A stretch of 64,000 bases of DNA from Caballeronia cordobensis (GTDB lineage Bacteria > Pseudomonadota > Gammaproteobacteria > Burkholderiales > Burkholderiaceae): positions 124,001 to 188,000 of the forward strand of contig NZ_FCNY02000001.1 in the NCBI RefSeq assembly GCF_001544575.2. Reading direction: 5' to 3'. The notes below the pieces were generated by a model, which saw nothing but the letters and a program-made list of their open reading frames with translations, did no database searches and was not told the DNA's origin. Both the position numbers and the translations under genes were made by a program. Shown here in pieces: positions 37,635-49,020 of the stretch. The first letter of the stretch is position 1. The number at the start of each line of letters is the position of its first letter.

Positions 37635-37654
37635 CTGCGATGCGGCACCATAAA

Positions 37655-37690
37655 CGAAAACGCCGCGCTCCGTTTCCGGCGCGCGGCGTT
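37655..37690 (-). terminator. Intrinsic terminator after oxyR
   Basis: On the minus strand AACGCCGCGC (37690-37681) pairs with GCGCGGCGTT (37668-37659) and is followed by TTCGTTT. It begins 23 bp after the oxyR stop and separates oxyR from katA transcription. Confidence 0.75.
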
Positions 37691-37713
37691 CGTTCAAGCG
37701 AAGCGAGATGCGA

Positions 37714-38673
37714 TCAGTTGACCGCGACGGGCATATCGAGCTTCTTCACGCCCGGCAGATCGCAATTGGCGATCGCTTCCGAAATGGCGTCGATGGCGGG
37801 CATGCGCGTGAAGCTCTTGCGCCACGCGAGCACGACGCGCCGGTCCGGCACGGGCTCGTCGAACGGCACGTAGCTGAGCAAACCGGAATCGATGCCGGGG
37901 GCATGCGGCTTCACTTCGCTCACCGACATGCGCGGCAGCACCGTGATGCCGACGCCGCTCGCAACCATATGGCGAATCGTTTCCAGCGACGAGCCTTCGA
38001 ACGTCTTCTGGATGCCGTCCGCGTTCTGCGAAAAGCGCATGAGCTCGGGACAGACGCCGAGCACGTGATCGCGGAAGCAATGGCCGCTGCCGAGCAGCAG
38101 CATGGTTTCCTGTTTGAGATCGTCCGGATCGATCTTCGCGCGGTTTTCCCACGCGTGGCCCGACGGCATGGCGACGACGAACGGCTCGTCGTAGAGCGCG
38201 CGCACCATCAGACCGGTTTCGGGAAACGGCAGCGCCATGATGGCGACATCGATTTCGCCCTGCTTCAGCAGCTCGATCAGCTTGAGCGTGTAATTCTCCT
38301 GAAGCATCAGCGGCATCTGCGGCACGGATTTGATCATCTGCTTGACGAGCGTGGGCAGCAGATACGGTCCGATGGTGTAGATGACGCCCAGCCTGAGCGG
38401 CCCGACCAGCGGATCCTTGCCCTGCTTGGCGATTTCCTTGATGGCGAGCGTCTGTTCGAGCACGCGCTGCGCCTGGGTGACGATCTGCTCGCCGATGGGC
38501 GTCACGCTGACTTCGCTCGTGCCGCGCTCGAAGATCTGCACGTTCAATTCGTCTTCGAGCTTCTTGATAGCCACCGACAGCGTCGGCTGGCTGACGAAGC
38601 ACGCCTCGGCCGCGCGGCCGAAATGCCGTTCGCGCGCAACCGCGACGATGTACTTCAGTTCAGTGAGCGTCAT
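37714..38673 (-). CDS. oxyR: Hydrogen-peroxide-sensing LysR-type regulator OxyR
   Basis: OxyR is activated by a peroxide-driven disulfide and induces catalase, Dps and similar genes. It has 319 residues. The LysR helix-turn-helix is at about 15-45 (GRAAEACFVSQPTLSVAIKK). The redox cysteines fall at 199 and 208 in GSGHCFRDHVLGVC, the same numbering as E. coli OxyR. The gene precedes katA, the 50-aa protein and dps on the same strand, its expected targets. recG lies upstream with a 122-bp gap. No clear Shine-Dalgarno is visible; the start region forms a CATTGG/CCAATG repeat. Confidence 0.95.
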   Translation of the reverse strand: MTLTELKYIVAVARERHFGRAAEACFVSQPTLSVAIKKLEDELNVQIFERGTSEVSVTPIGEQIVTQAQRVLEQTLAIKEIAKQGKDPLVGPLRLGVIYTIGPYLLPTLVKQMIKSVPQMPLMLQENYTLKLIELLKQGEIDVAIMALPFPETGLMVRALYDEPFVVAMPSGHAWENRAKIDPDDLKQETMLLLGSGHCFRDHVLGVCPELMRFSQNADGIQKTFEGSSLETIRHMVASGVGITVLPRMSVSEVKPHAPGIDSGLLSYVPFDEPVPDRRVVLAWRKSFTRMPAIDAISEAIANCDLPGVKKLDMPVAVN

Positions 38674-38695
38674 TGGAGGCCAATGAAATACATTG

Positions 38696-38704
38696 ATTCG
38701 ATAG
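38696..38704. promoter_or_regulatory. CTATCGAAT element upstream of oxyR, shared with katA
   Basis: The minus-strand 9-mer CTATCGAAT occurs here, 23 bp before the oxyR start, and again at 37634-37626 in the katA promoter region. It may be an OxyR half-site used for autoregulation. Confidence 0.4.
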
Positions 38705-38795
38705 GTTTGACTTATACACCCGCTGACCGCACTTCGACAACAGCGAGGCTGTAACGCCCAATTAGGGACCGACGCGACGCCCGCAAGTTCAGCGA

Positions 38796-40979
38796 CTAGG
38801 CCTTTAAATAATGCTCGCGCGCGCCGAGCCAGCGCGCGAGATGGCGCGTGACCGCGTCTGGAAAGGACTTGAGCATCCGATCGGCGGCTTCGCGCGCGGG
38901 TTCGATCAGCCAGCCGTCGTTTTCGAGACTGGCGAAACGCAGCATGGCTTCGCCCGACTGCCGCGCGCCGAGAAACTCGCCCGGACCGCGGATTTCCAGA
39001 TCGCGCCGGGCGATCTCGAAGCCGTCGGTGGTTTCGCGCATCGTCTTCAGGCGCTCGCGCGCCGTCTGCGACAGCGGATTCGCATACATCAGCACGCAGA
39101 TGGACGCCGCGCTGCCGCGCCCCACGCGCCCGCGCAACTGATGCAACTGCGCGAGCCCGAAACGCTCCGCGTGCTCGATCACCATCAGCGACGCGTTGGG
39201 CACGTCGACGCCGACTTCGATCACCGTCGTCGCGACGAGCAGTTGCACTTCGTTGCGCGAAAACGCGTCCATGACGGCGGCCTTTTCGGCGGGCGCGAGA
39301 CGGCCGTGCACCAGCCCGACGCGCAATTCAGGCAGCGCGGCGGCAAGCGTCTCGTAGGTTTCCACGGCTGTCTGCAACTGCAGCGTTTCGCTTTCCTCGA
39401 TCAGCGGACAGACCCAGTAGACCTGCCGCCCGGTCAGCGCCGCCTCGCGCACGCGGCCGATGATCTCGTCGCGGCGGCCGTCCGAGACGACTTTCGTCAG
39501 AATCGGCGTGCGGCCGGGCGGCAGTTCGTCGATCGTGGACACGTCGAGATCGGCGTAATAGGTCATGGCGAGCGTGCGCGGGATCGGCGTGGCGGACATC
39601 ATCAGTTGATGCGGCTGGAAATCGCGTGCGCCGTCCGCCGCGTTGGCCGCCTTGGCACGCAGCGCAAGCCGCTGCGCGACGCCGAAGCGATGCTGCTCGT
39701 CGACGATCACGAGGCCCAGGCGCGCGAACTCCACCGCGTCCTGAATGATCGCGTGCGTGCCGATGATCAGTTGCGCCGTGCCGAGCGCGGCCGCTTCGAG
39801 CGCGGCGCGCTTCTCCTTCGCCTTGAGACTGCCCGCGAGCCACGCGACCGACACGCCGAGCGGCTCCAGCCAGCCGCGCAGCTTGCGCGCGTGCTGTTCC
39901 GCGAGAATTTCGGTCGGCGCCATGAGCGCGGCCTGATAACCCGCGTCGATGGCCTGCGCCGCCGCGAGCGCCGCGACGATCGTCTTGCCGCTGCCGACAT
40001 CGCCCTGCAAGAGACGCTGCATCGGATGCGCGAGCGTGAGCTCTCCTGCGATTTCCGCGACCACGCGCTGCTGCGCGCCGGTCAGCGCGAAGGGCAGCGC
40101 CTGGAGCAGCCGCACGACGAGCGATTGTTCGTCGCCGGCCAGACGGCGCGGCATGGCGGGCGCGGCGCGGGTGCGGCGCTCTTCGTGCGCGCGCTTGAGC
40201 GACAGTTGCTGCGCGAGCAGTTCCTCGAACTTGATGCGCGTCCACGCCGGATGCGTGCCGTCGATGAGCGCGGTTTCGTCCGAATCCGCGCGCGGATGAT
40301 GCAGCGTCTTGACGGCGTCGAGCAGGCCGGGCACGTCGAGCGGTTTCAGATAGGCATGCGCGATCGGTTCCGGCAAAAGCTCCGGCAGCGACACGCGCGA
40401 GATCGCCGAATCGATCGCCTTGCGCAAATACGCCTGCGAGACGCCCGCCGTCGACGGATACACCGGCGTGAGCGCTTGCGGCAGCGGCGTATCTTCGTCG
40501 ACCGGACGCACCGCCGGATGCACCATCTCGAGCCCGAAGAAGCCGCCGCGCACGTCGCCGCGCACGCGCAGCCGCACGCCGATGGCCATTTGCTTGACCT
40601 GCGAGCCGTAAAAATTGAGAAAGCGCAGCGTGAGCTCGTCGCCGGCCTCGTCGTGAATTTTCACGAGCAACTGGCGGCGCGGCCGGTACGCGATTTCGTT
40701 ATCGAACACGACGCCTTCGGTCTGCGCGATATCGCCGGGAATCAATTCACCGATGGGCGTGAGCTGCGTTTCGTCCTCGTAGCGCATCGGCAGATGCAGC
40801 ACGAGATCGATGTCGGATTTGAGGCCGAGCTTGGCGAGCTTGTCCGCCGTTTTCACGACAGGTTTCGGCTTTTCCTCCGTTTTCGCCTTCTTGCGCGCGG
40901 CGGCGGGAGCGCGCGGGGCTTCGCTTTCCTCCACGGGCAGCGGATCGGTCGAGGCCAAACGGCGGTCGGACAAGGGCAT
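38796..40979 (-). CDS. recG: ATP-dependent DNA helicase RecG
   Basis: RecG remodels stalled replication forks and Holliday junctions. The ATG at 40979 (MPLSDRRLAS) gives 727 residues; a longer in-frame reading adds no family sequence. The N-terminal wedge/OB region includes a Lys/Ala-rich linker near residue 30. The Walker A motif is LLQGDVGSGKTIVA, the DExH box is VIVDEQHRFGVAQR and motif VI is LHQLRGRVGRGSAAS. It is divergent from queA across 91 bp and upstream of oxyR. Confidence 0.97.
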   Translation of the reverse strand: MPLSDRRLASTDPLPVEESEAPRAPAAARKKAKTEEKPKPVVKTADKLAKLGLKSDIDLVLHLPMRYEDETQLTPIGELIPGDIAQTEGVVFDNEIAYRPRRQLLVKIHDEAGDELTLRFLNFYGSQVKQMAIGVRLRVRGDVRGGFFGLEMVHPAVRPVDEDTPLPQALTPVYPSTAGVSQAYLRKAIDSAISRVSLPELLPEPIAHAYLKPLDVPGLLDAVKTLHHPRADSDETALIDGTHPAWTRIKFEELLAQQLSLKRAHEERRTRAAPAMPRRLAGDEQSLVVRLLQALPFALTGAQQRVVAEIAGELTLAHPMQRLLQGDVGSGKTIVAALAAAQAIDAGYQAALMAPTEILAEQHARKLRGWLEPLGVSVAWLAGSLKAKEKRAALEAAALGTAQLIIGTHAIIQDAVEFARLGLVIVDEQHRFGVAQRLALRAKAANAADGARDFQPHQLMMSATPIPRTLAMTYYADLDVSTIDELPPGRTPILTKVVSDGRRDEIIGRVREAALTGRQVYWVCPLIEESETLQLQTAVETYETLAAALPELRVGLVHGRLAPAEKAAVMDAFSRNEVQLLVATTVIEVGVDVPNASLMVIEHAERFGLAQLHQLRGRVGRGSAASICVLMYANPLSQTARERLKTMRETTDGFEIARRDLEIRGPGEFLGARQSGEAMLRFASLENDGWLIEPAREAADRMLKSFPDAVTRHLARWLGAREHYLKA

Positions 40980-41070
40980 TGACTCTCTTCGCAAGTACAA
41001 TATGAGGTTTGTTCGGCGCGATTGAATTTGATAACACTTCGTTCGCGCCCGTTCGCGCAACGTTCAAGCC

Positions 41071-43336
<2,266 letters not shown>

Positions 43337-43544
43337 GGCGCGTCTCGAAACGGCGCGACGGGGTTTACAATCTGCTTTCTATCGCTTGCGGAAAATGCCG
43401 CGGAATTTCGGGAAAAGCTGCCGTAACGGCTTGATGCCAAAGCATTCCCGGGGTCTCGCGGCATGGGCGGGTGGTAGAATACCGGGCTAATTTCTATTCG
43501 AGTTTTTCGAACGTATTTCTGACGTTTTTAACGGAGAGACCAAC

Positions 43545-43871
43545 GTGTCGTTCATTTCCAATGCCTTTGCACAAGGCGCAACCGGTGGCGCGGAATCGAG
43601 CCTGATGAGCTTCCTGCCGCTGATCCTGATGTTCGCGGTGCTGTACTTCATCATGATCCGTCCGCAGATGAAGCGTCAGAAGGAGCATCGCAACATGCTC
43701 TCTGCGATGGCAAAGGGCGACGAAGTCGTGACGAACGGCGGTATCGTCGGCAAGGTGACGAAGGTGTCGGACGCGTACGTGGGCGTGGAAATCGCCGAAG
43801 GCACGGAAATCACCGTGCAGAAGGCCGCCGTCACGACCATTCTCCCGAAGGGCACGATCAAGTCGCTGTAA
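43545..43871 (+). CDS. yajC: Sec translocase accessory subunit YajC
   Basis: YajC is a single-span inner membrane protein that associates with SecDF. The GTG start follows GGAGAGACCAAC and gives 108 residues. The membrane segment is at about 20-42 (FLPLILMFAVLYFIMIRPQ). The cytoplasmic part has KGDEVVTNGGIVGKVTKV and TVQKAAVTTILPKGT. It heads the yajC-secD-secF group; the 207 bp before it carry TAGAAT as a candidate -10 but no convincing -35. Confidence 0.95.
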   Translation: MSFISNAFAQGATGGAESSLMSFLPLILMFAVLYFIMIRPQMKRQKEHRNMLSAMAKGDEVVTNGGIVGKVTKVSDAYVGVEIAEGTEITVQKAAVTTILPKGTIKSL

Positions 43872-44009
43872 GGCCCGCGGTAAGGCCAATCGTTCCATCG
43901 CGTCCGGCGCGGCCTCGCTTGGCGAGCCATCCGCGTCTTCCGACCGGCCCGCAGCGCATATCGCCGGACGCCCTCTCCCCCGAAGCCAACTTTCCGGTCG
44001 GCCATCCCC

Positions 44010-46085
44010 ATGAATCGTTATCCCCTCTGGAAGTATGTCGTGATGCTGGTGGCGCTCGTCATCGGCCTCGTGTACACGCTCCCCAACTTCTTCGGCGAAG
44101 CGCCCGCAGTTCAGGTGTCGAGCGGCAAGGCGACGGTCAAGCTCGATTCGTCGACGCTCTCGACCGTCGAAGCCGCGCTCGCCGCGAGCAACATCAAGGC
44201 CGACGAAGTCACCTTCGACAACGCGCAGCTGAACGCGAACATCCGCGTGCGCCTGAAGGACACGGACACGCAGCTGCACGTGAAAGATCTGCTCACGAAA
44301 GCGCTGAACGCCGATCCGTCCGATCCGCAGTACATCGTCGCGCTGAACCTGCAGAGCGCCTCGCCGCGCTGGCTGACGGCCCTGCACGCGCTGCCGATGT
44401 ACCTCGGTCTCGACCTGCGCGGCGGCGTGCACTTCCTGCTGCAGGTCGACATGGCCGGCGCGCTCAACAAGAAGCTCGACTCCGACGCCGCCGACGCGCG
44501 CACGTACCTGCGCGACCGCAATATCCGCGACGGCGGCGTGAACCGCGTCGGGCAATCGGTCGCCGTGAATTTTTCGGATCAGGCCGCGGCGGACAACGCG
44601 CGCACGCTGCTCCAGACGGGCGTGTCCGAACTGCAGTGGACCACGCGCCAGGGCGGCGACGGCTTCCAGGTCGTCGGCACCTTCGCGCCGGACGCGCAGA
44701 AGACCGTCGAGGATGCCGCGCTCAAACAGAACATCACCACGCTGCATAACCGCGTAAACGAGCTCGGCGTCGCGGAGCCGGTGATCCAGCAGCAGGGCTC
44801 GGACCGCATCGTGGTCGAGCTGCCGGGCGTGCAGGACACAGCGAAGGCGAAGGACATCATCGGCCGCACGGCGACGCTCGAAGCGCGTCTCGCCGACCCG
44901 ATCAACACCTATATCGGCCCGAACGACGCGGTGCCGCCCGGCGACGAGGCGTTCAAGCAGGGCGACCGCATCGTGCTCCTGCGCAAGCAGGTGATCTTCA
45001 CCGGCGACCGCATCGTCGATGCATCCGCGGGCTTCGACGAGCATCAGCGCCCGTCCGTCAACATCCGTCTCGATTCCGCTGGCGGCCGCGCGGTGTCGGC
45101 GGTGTCGCGCGACAACATCGGCAAGCCGATGGCCATGGTGCTCTTCGAAAAGGGCAAGGGCGAAGTGCTGACGGTCGCGACCATCCAGTCCGAACTCGGC
45201 GACCGCTTCTCGATCACCGGCCAGCCGACGCCGCAAGCCGCCACCGATCTCGCGCTGCTGCTGCGCGCCGGTTCGCTCGCGGCGCCGATGGATATCATCG
45301 AGGAACGCACGGTCGGCCCGAGCCTCGGCGCGGACAACATCAAGAAGGGTTTCGATTCGGTCACGTACGGTTTCGCCGCGATCGCCGTCTTCATGATCGC
45401 GTACTACCTGCTGTTCGGCCTGTTCTCGATGCTCTCGTTGTCGGTCAACCTGCTCTTGCTGGTCGCGGTGCTTTCGCTGCTGCAGGCCACGCTGACGTTG
45501 CCGGGCATCGCGGCTATCGCGCTCGCGCTCGGTATGGCGATCGACGCCAACGTGCTGATCAACGAGCGTATCCGCGAAGAACTGCGTAACGGCGCGCCGC
45601 CGCAGACCGCGATTCAGGAAGGCTTCAAGCACGCCTGGGCGACGATTCTCGACTCGAACGTCACCACGCTGATCGCCGGTCTCGCCCTGCTCGCTTTCGG
45701 TTCGGGCCCGGTGCGCGGCTTCGCGGTCGTGCACTGCATCGGCATTCTCACGTCGATGTTCTCGGCCGTGTTCTTCTCGCGCGGCCTCGTGAACCTGTGG
45801 TACGGCGGCAAGAAGAAGCTGAAGTCGCTCGCGATCGGTCAGGTGTGGCGTCCGGACGGCGCGAATGCCGAAGCGGCCGCGGCGGCTTATCTCGCGGCGC
45901 AGCGCGGCGACGACTCGCCCGTGGACGAAATCGTGAAGACGGCCAAGGGCAAGACGAAGACCGCCGTGGCCGCGCCGCGCGCACCGGAACCGGCCACTCA
46001 GGCGAGCCCGCGCACCGGCAAGCCGTCGGTGCGCCGCCGCTCCGGTCCCGGCATCGATCAACAGAAACCGGGCCAGTCGCACTGA
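44010..46085 (+). CDS. secD: Protein translocase subunit SecD
   Basis: SecD with SecF uses the proton gradient to pull exported proteins through SecYEG on the periplasmic side. It has 691 residues. The first membrane helix is at 7-26. LGLDLRGGVHFLLQVD is the conserved D1 motif. After a large periplasmic domain, ERTVGPSLGADNIKKG and the C-terminal helices with GIAAIALALGMAIDANVLINERI contain the proton-relay Asp. The C-terminal tail is Ala/Thr/Lys-rich, longer than in E. coli. Confidence 0.97.
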   Translation: MNRYPLWKYVVMLVALVIGLVYTLPNFFGEAPAVQVSSGKATVKLDSSTLSTVEAALAASNIKADEVTFDNAQLNANIRVRLKDTDTQLHVKDLLTKALNADPSDPQYIVALNLQSASPRWLTALHALPMYLGLDLRGGVHFLLQVDMAGALNKKLDSDAADARTYLRDRNIRDGGVNRVGQSVAVNFSDQAAADNARTLLQTGVSELQWTTRQGGDGFQVVGTFAPDAQKTVEDAALKQNITTLHNRVNELGVAEPVIQQQGSDRIVVELPGVQDTAKAKDIIGRTATLEARLADPINTYIGPNDAVPPGDEAFKQGDRIVLLRKQVIFTGDRIVDASAGFDEHQRPSVNIRLDSAGGRAVSAVSRDNIGKPMAMVLFEKGKGEVLTVATIQSELGDRFSITGQPTPQAATDLALLLRAGSLAAPMDIIEERTVGPSLGADNIKKGFDSVTYGFAAIAVFMIAYYLLFGLFSMLSLSVNLLLLVAVLSLLQATLTLPGIAAIALALGMAIDANVLINERIREELRNGAPPQTAIQEGFKHAWATILDSNVTTLIAGLALLAFGSGPVRGFAVVHCIGILTSMFSAVFFSRGLVNLWYGGKKKLKSLAIGQVWRPDGANAEAAAAAYLAAQRGDDSPVDEIVKTAKGKTKTAVAAPRAPEPATQASPRTGKPSVRRRSGPGIDQQKPGQSH

Positions 46086-46112
46086 TCCCGCTCTAGTCCG
46101 GAGAGACAAGAC

Positions 46113-47063
46113 ATGGAATTTTTCCGCATCCGCCGCGACTTGCCGTTCATGGAGCGCGCGTTGATTTTCAACGTGATTTCGCTCGTGACGTTCCTCGTGG
46201 CCGTGTTTTTCCTCATGCATCGCGGCCTGCATCTGTCGGTGGAGTTCACCGGCGGCACGGTCGTCGAAGTGCAGTATCCGCAAGCCGCGCAACTCGAACC
46301 CGTGCGCGCGTCGATGGCAAAGCTCGGCTATGCCGACGCGCAGGTGCAGAACTTCGGCACCTCGCAGGACGTGCTGATCCGTCTGCCGCTCAAGCAGGGC
46401 CTGACCTCGGCGCAGCAGAGCGATCAGGTGATGACCGCGCTCAAGGCCGACAACGCGCAAGTGAAGCTGCAGCGCGTGGAGTTCGTCGGACCGCAGGTGG
46501 GCAAGGAGCTCGTCACGAACGGCCTGCTCGCGCTCGCGTGCGTGGTGATCGGCATCGTCATTTACCTGTCGTTTCGCTTCGAATGGAAGTACGCGGTGGC
46601 GGGCGTCATCGCGAACCTGCACGACGTGGTGATCATTCTCGGCTTCTTCGCTTACTTCCAGTGGGAGTTCTCGCTGTCGGTGCTGGCGGCGATTCTCGCG
46701 GTGCTCGGCTATTCGGTGAACGAGTCGGTGGTTATCTTCGACCGGATTCGCGAGACGTTCCGCAAGCAGCGCAAGATGACGGTCAAGGAAGTCATCGACC
46801 ACGCGATCACGAGCACGATGTCGCGAACCATCATCACCCACGGCTGTACGGAAATGATGGTGCTGTCGATGTTCTTCTTCGGCGGCCCGACGCTGCACTA
46901 CTTCGCGCTGGCGCTGACGGTGGGTATCCTGTTCGGTATCTATTCGTCGGTGTTCGTCGCGGCGGCGCTCGCCATGTGGTTCGGCGTGAAGCGCGAGGAT
47001 CTCGTGAAGGACAAGAAGGACAAGTTCGATCCGAACGATCCGAACGCCGGCGCGCAGGTTTGA
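46113..47063 (+). CDS. secF: Protein translocase subunit SecF
   Basis: SecF is the partner of SecD in the export motor. It has 316 residues and six predicted membrane helices. Motifs are HLSVEFTGGTVVEVQYP near the N-terminus, EFVGPQVGKELVTNGLLAL and GYSVNESVVIFDRIRETFRK. The C-terminus is a short charged tail. A strong terminator closes the operon 27 bp downstream. Confidence 0.97.
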   Translation: MEFFRIRRDLPFMERALIFNVISLVTFLVAVFFLMHRGLHLSVEFTGGTVVEVQYPQAAQLEPVRASMAKLGYADAQVQNFGTSQDVLIRLPLKQGLTSAQQSDQVMTALKADNAQVKLQRVEFVGPQVGKELVTNGLLALACVVIGIVIYLSFRFEWKYAVAGVIANLHDVVIILGFFAYFQWEFSLSVLAAILAVLGYSVNESVVIFDRIRETFRKQRKMTVKEVIDHAITSTMSRTIITHGCTEMMVLSMFFFGGPTLHYFALALTVGILFGIYSSVFVAAALAMWFGVKREDLVKDKKDKFDPNDPNAGAQV

Positions 47064-47090
47064 GCGGCGCGCGTGTCGTCAGGACGTAAA

Positions 47091-47126
47091 AAAGCGGCCG
47101 GTCTTCACAGACCGGCCGCTTTGTTT
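47091..47126. terminator. Strong bidirectional terminator between secF and yceI
   Basis: AAAGCGGCCGGTC (47091-47103) and GACCGGCCGCTTT (47110-47122) are a perfect 13-bp inverted repeat with loop TTCACA, followed by GTTTT on the plus strand and by TTTTT on the minus strand. It serves the convergent secF and yceI genes. Confidence 0.92.
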
Positions 47127-47140
47127 TCAGGCGCGGAGAT

Positions 47141-47719
47141 TTACTGCTTCACGCCTTCCGCCTGAATATGCAGCACCGTCTTCAGGCTGAATCCATACGC
47201 CTTGCCGTAATCCATGCCGAAGTCGCCGCGATCGAAGGTCGTGGTGGCTTCCACGCCGCACACTTCCTTCTTCATCATCGGGTTCACGAAGCACTTGAAG
47301 CTTTCGACCTTCAGGTTGATCGGCTTGGTCACGCCGTGCATCGTCAGCGTGCCGATCACTTCCGAAGGCTTGTCGCCGTCGAACTTGATCGACGTGCCCT
47401 TGTACACGGCCGTCGGGTACTTCGCGACATCGAAGAACTCGGCTTTTTGCAGATGCTCGTCCAGCTTCACGTTGCCGGTGTTCACCGAAGCGATGTCGAT
47501 CGTCACGTCGACCGTGCCGGTCTTGGCCGCGCGATCGAGCACGACGGTGCCGCTGCTCTTGTTGAACTTGCCGCGCCACGTCGAGATGCCGCCGAAGTGA
47601 TCCGCTTCGAAGCTCGGATACGTGTGGTTCGGGTCGAGCTGATACGTGTCCGCCGCCATTGCGCCGAACGAAAGACCCATTGCGAGCGCGCCCGCCGCGA
47701 TGATCGAAAGCTTTTTCAA
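47141..47719 (-). CDS. YceI-family periplasmic lipid-binding-like protein (second of two)
   Basis: YceI proteins are small periplasmic lipocalin-like beta barrels that bind isoprenoid or lipid chains. The best start is TTG at 47719, preceded by AGGAG; it gives 192 residues. A signal peptide reads [20 protein letters not shown] followed by MAAD. The mature part has [19 protein letters not shown] and [13 protein letters not shown]. Two Cys lie in [14 protein letters not shown]. It is last in a three-gene minus-strand run behind another YceI gene and cytochrome b561. Confidence 0.9.
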   Translation of the reverse strand: MKKLSIIAAGALAMGLSFGAMAADTYQLDPNHTYPSFEADHFGGISTWRGKFNKSSGTVVLDRAAKTGTVDVTIDIASVNTGNVKLDEHLQKAEFFDVAKYPTAVYKGTSIKFDGDKPSEVIGTLTMHGVTKPINLKVESFKCFVNPMMKKEVCGVEATTTFDRGDFGMDYGKAYGFSLKTVLHIQAEGVKQ

Positions 47720-47770
47720 GTTGTTCTCCTGACTAACCAGATACGCGCAGATACGCGAAAAATGCACCGC

Positions 47771-48325
47771 TCACTTCTTCGCGGCGACGATGTGAAACTT
47801 GATGACGACGTCGTCCGCCACGATCGACGTATCCTTCCATTCACCCGTTCCGACATCGAACTGGGTGCGTTTGATCGGCAGCGCGCCGTCGAAGGTCTCC
47901 GTCGCGCCCTGCTGCGTGACCGTCACCGGCACCGTGACGGTCTGCGACTTGCCCTTGATCGTGATCTTGCCCGTGACGTTGTACTTGTTGCCGCCCGCGG
48001 GCGCGATCGCGCTGGAGACGAAGGTCGCGGTCGGGTACTTGCCCGCATCGAACCATTCCGCGCCGCGCACCTGCTTGTTGTACTCGTCGTCGCCGAGGTC
48101 GTAGCTGCCGGTGTCGATCGTGATGTTCGCCGTGCCCGCCGCCGGCTTGGCCGGATCGAAGGCGATCTGCGCGCTGAACTTGTTGAACTTGCCGTCGGTA
48201 GGCACGTTCATCTGCTTCGAGGTGGCGATCACCGTGCTCTTGCTGACATCCACCTGCGCATGCGCGGCGGCTGCGATTGCGAGCGTAGCGGCCACGGCCA
48301 TCCAACGATTGAGTTTCACTTTCAT
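47771..48325 (-). CDS. YceI-family periplasmic protein (first of two)
   Basis: The ATG at 48325 (MKVKLNRWMAVAATLAIA) begins a signal peptide cleaved near AHAQ, giving 184 residues in total. The mature part has the YceI pattern: NKFSAQIAFDPAKP, TGSYDLGDDEYNKQVRGAEW, YPTATFVSSAI and GKITIKGKSQTV. It is 51 bp ahead of the second YceI gene and about 125 bp behind cytochrome b561. The ligand is unknown; isoprenoid quinones are a reasonable guess from relatives. Confidence 0.9.
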   Translation of the reverse strand: MKVKLNRWMAVAATLAIAAAAHAQVDVSKSTVIATSKQMNVPTDGKFNKFSAQIAFDPAKPAAGTANITIDTGSYDLGDDEYNKQVRGAEWFDAGKYPTATFVSSAIAPAGGNKYNVTGKITIKGKSQTVTVPVTVTQQGATETFDGALPIKRTQFDVGTGEWKDTSIVADDVVIKFHIVAAKK

Positions 48326-48450
48326 GTGTGCCCTGTTGAAACGATTCGATGCGGTTTGAAAAGGCAAACCGGTATTGGAAATCAAAAGAACGCAAGAACA
48401 ATCAGCCGCCGGGAAACGTCCTGCCAACGGCGAGGAAACAATCGGCGCGC

Positions 48451-49020
48451 TTATCTGAGAAACGGCAGCATGCGCCCGAGCAAGCCGTCGCGATCGACGA
48501 AATGGTGCTTGAGCGCAGCGAGCACGTGCATGACGACGAAGAACAGCAGCGTGTAGTTCAACGCGACATGCACGATGCGCAGCGTGGCCTTCAGCGCCTT
48601 GTCCGGACCGATGATCGTCGGCAACGGCAGCACGCCGAGATACACGACCTGAATCCCCGCCGCCGAGCTGTACAGATAACCTGACACGGGAATGACAAGC
48701 ATCAGCACGTAAAGCAGAAAGTGCGTGAGATTGGCCGCGCTCTGCTGCCAGCGCGGCATGCCGCCGGGCATCGGCGGCGCCGGGTGCGTGGCGCGCCACA
48801 GCACGCGCAGCAGCGCGAGCGCGAAGACCGTCACGCCGATCCACTTGTGCCACGAGAAGTACTTGAGCTTCGTGGGCGTGATGCCGGGGATATCGGTCAT
48901 GATCCAGCCAAGGCCGAAGCCGCCGATGATCAACAACGCGATCAGCCAGTGCAAGCCGATCGCCGTGGCGCTGTAACCTTGCTCCGGCGCTGTCGCCGCG
49001 ATGCGCGCACTGCTTTCCAT
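48451..49020 (-). CDS. Cytochrome b561
   Basis: This di-heme inner membrane protein passes electrons between quinol and periplasmic partners or superoxide. The ATG at 49020 (MESSARIAATAPEQGYS) gives 189 residues. Four membrane helices carry the expected heme histidines: GLHWLIALLIIGGFG, SWHKWIGVTVFALALLRVLW, LTHFLLYVLMLVIPVSGY and FFVVMHVLAALKHHF. Pairing with YceI genes downstream is common in proteobacteria and suggests a shared quinone-related role. Confidence 0.92.
   Translation of the reverse strand: MESSARIAATAPEQGYSATAIGLHWLIALLIIGGFGLGWIMTDIPGITPTKLKYFSWHKWIGVTVFALALLRVLWRATHPAPPMPGGMPRWQQSAANLTHFLLYVLMLVIPVSGYLYSSAAGIQVVYLGVLPLPTIIGPDKALKATLRIVHVALNYTLLFFVVMHVLAALKHHFVDRDGLLGRMLPFLR

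Noticed and set aside
43494..46898. Very long open frame antisense to yajC-secD-secF, with similar ones opposite dnaK (2782-4710) and the YhdP gene (14479-17268)
   Set aside because: High-GC codon bias of the real gene removes stops on the other strand; the products are Arg/His/Ala-rich with no family resemblance.
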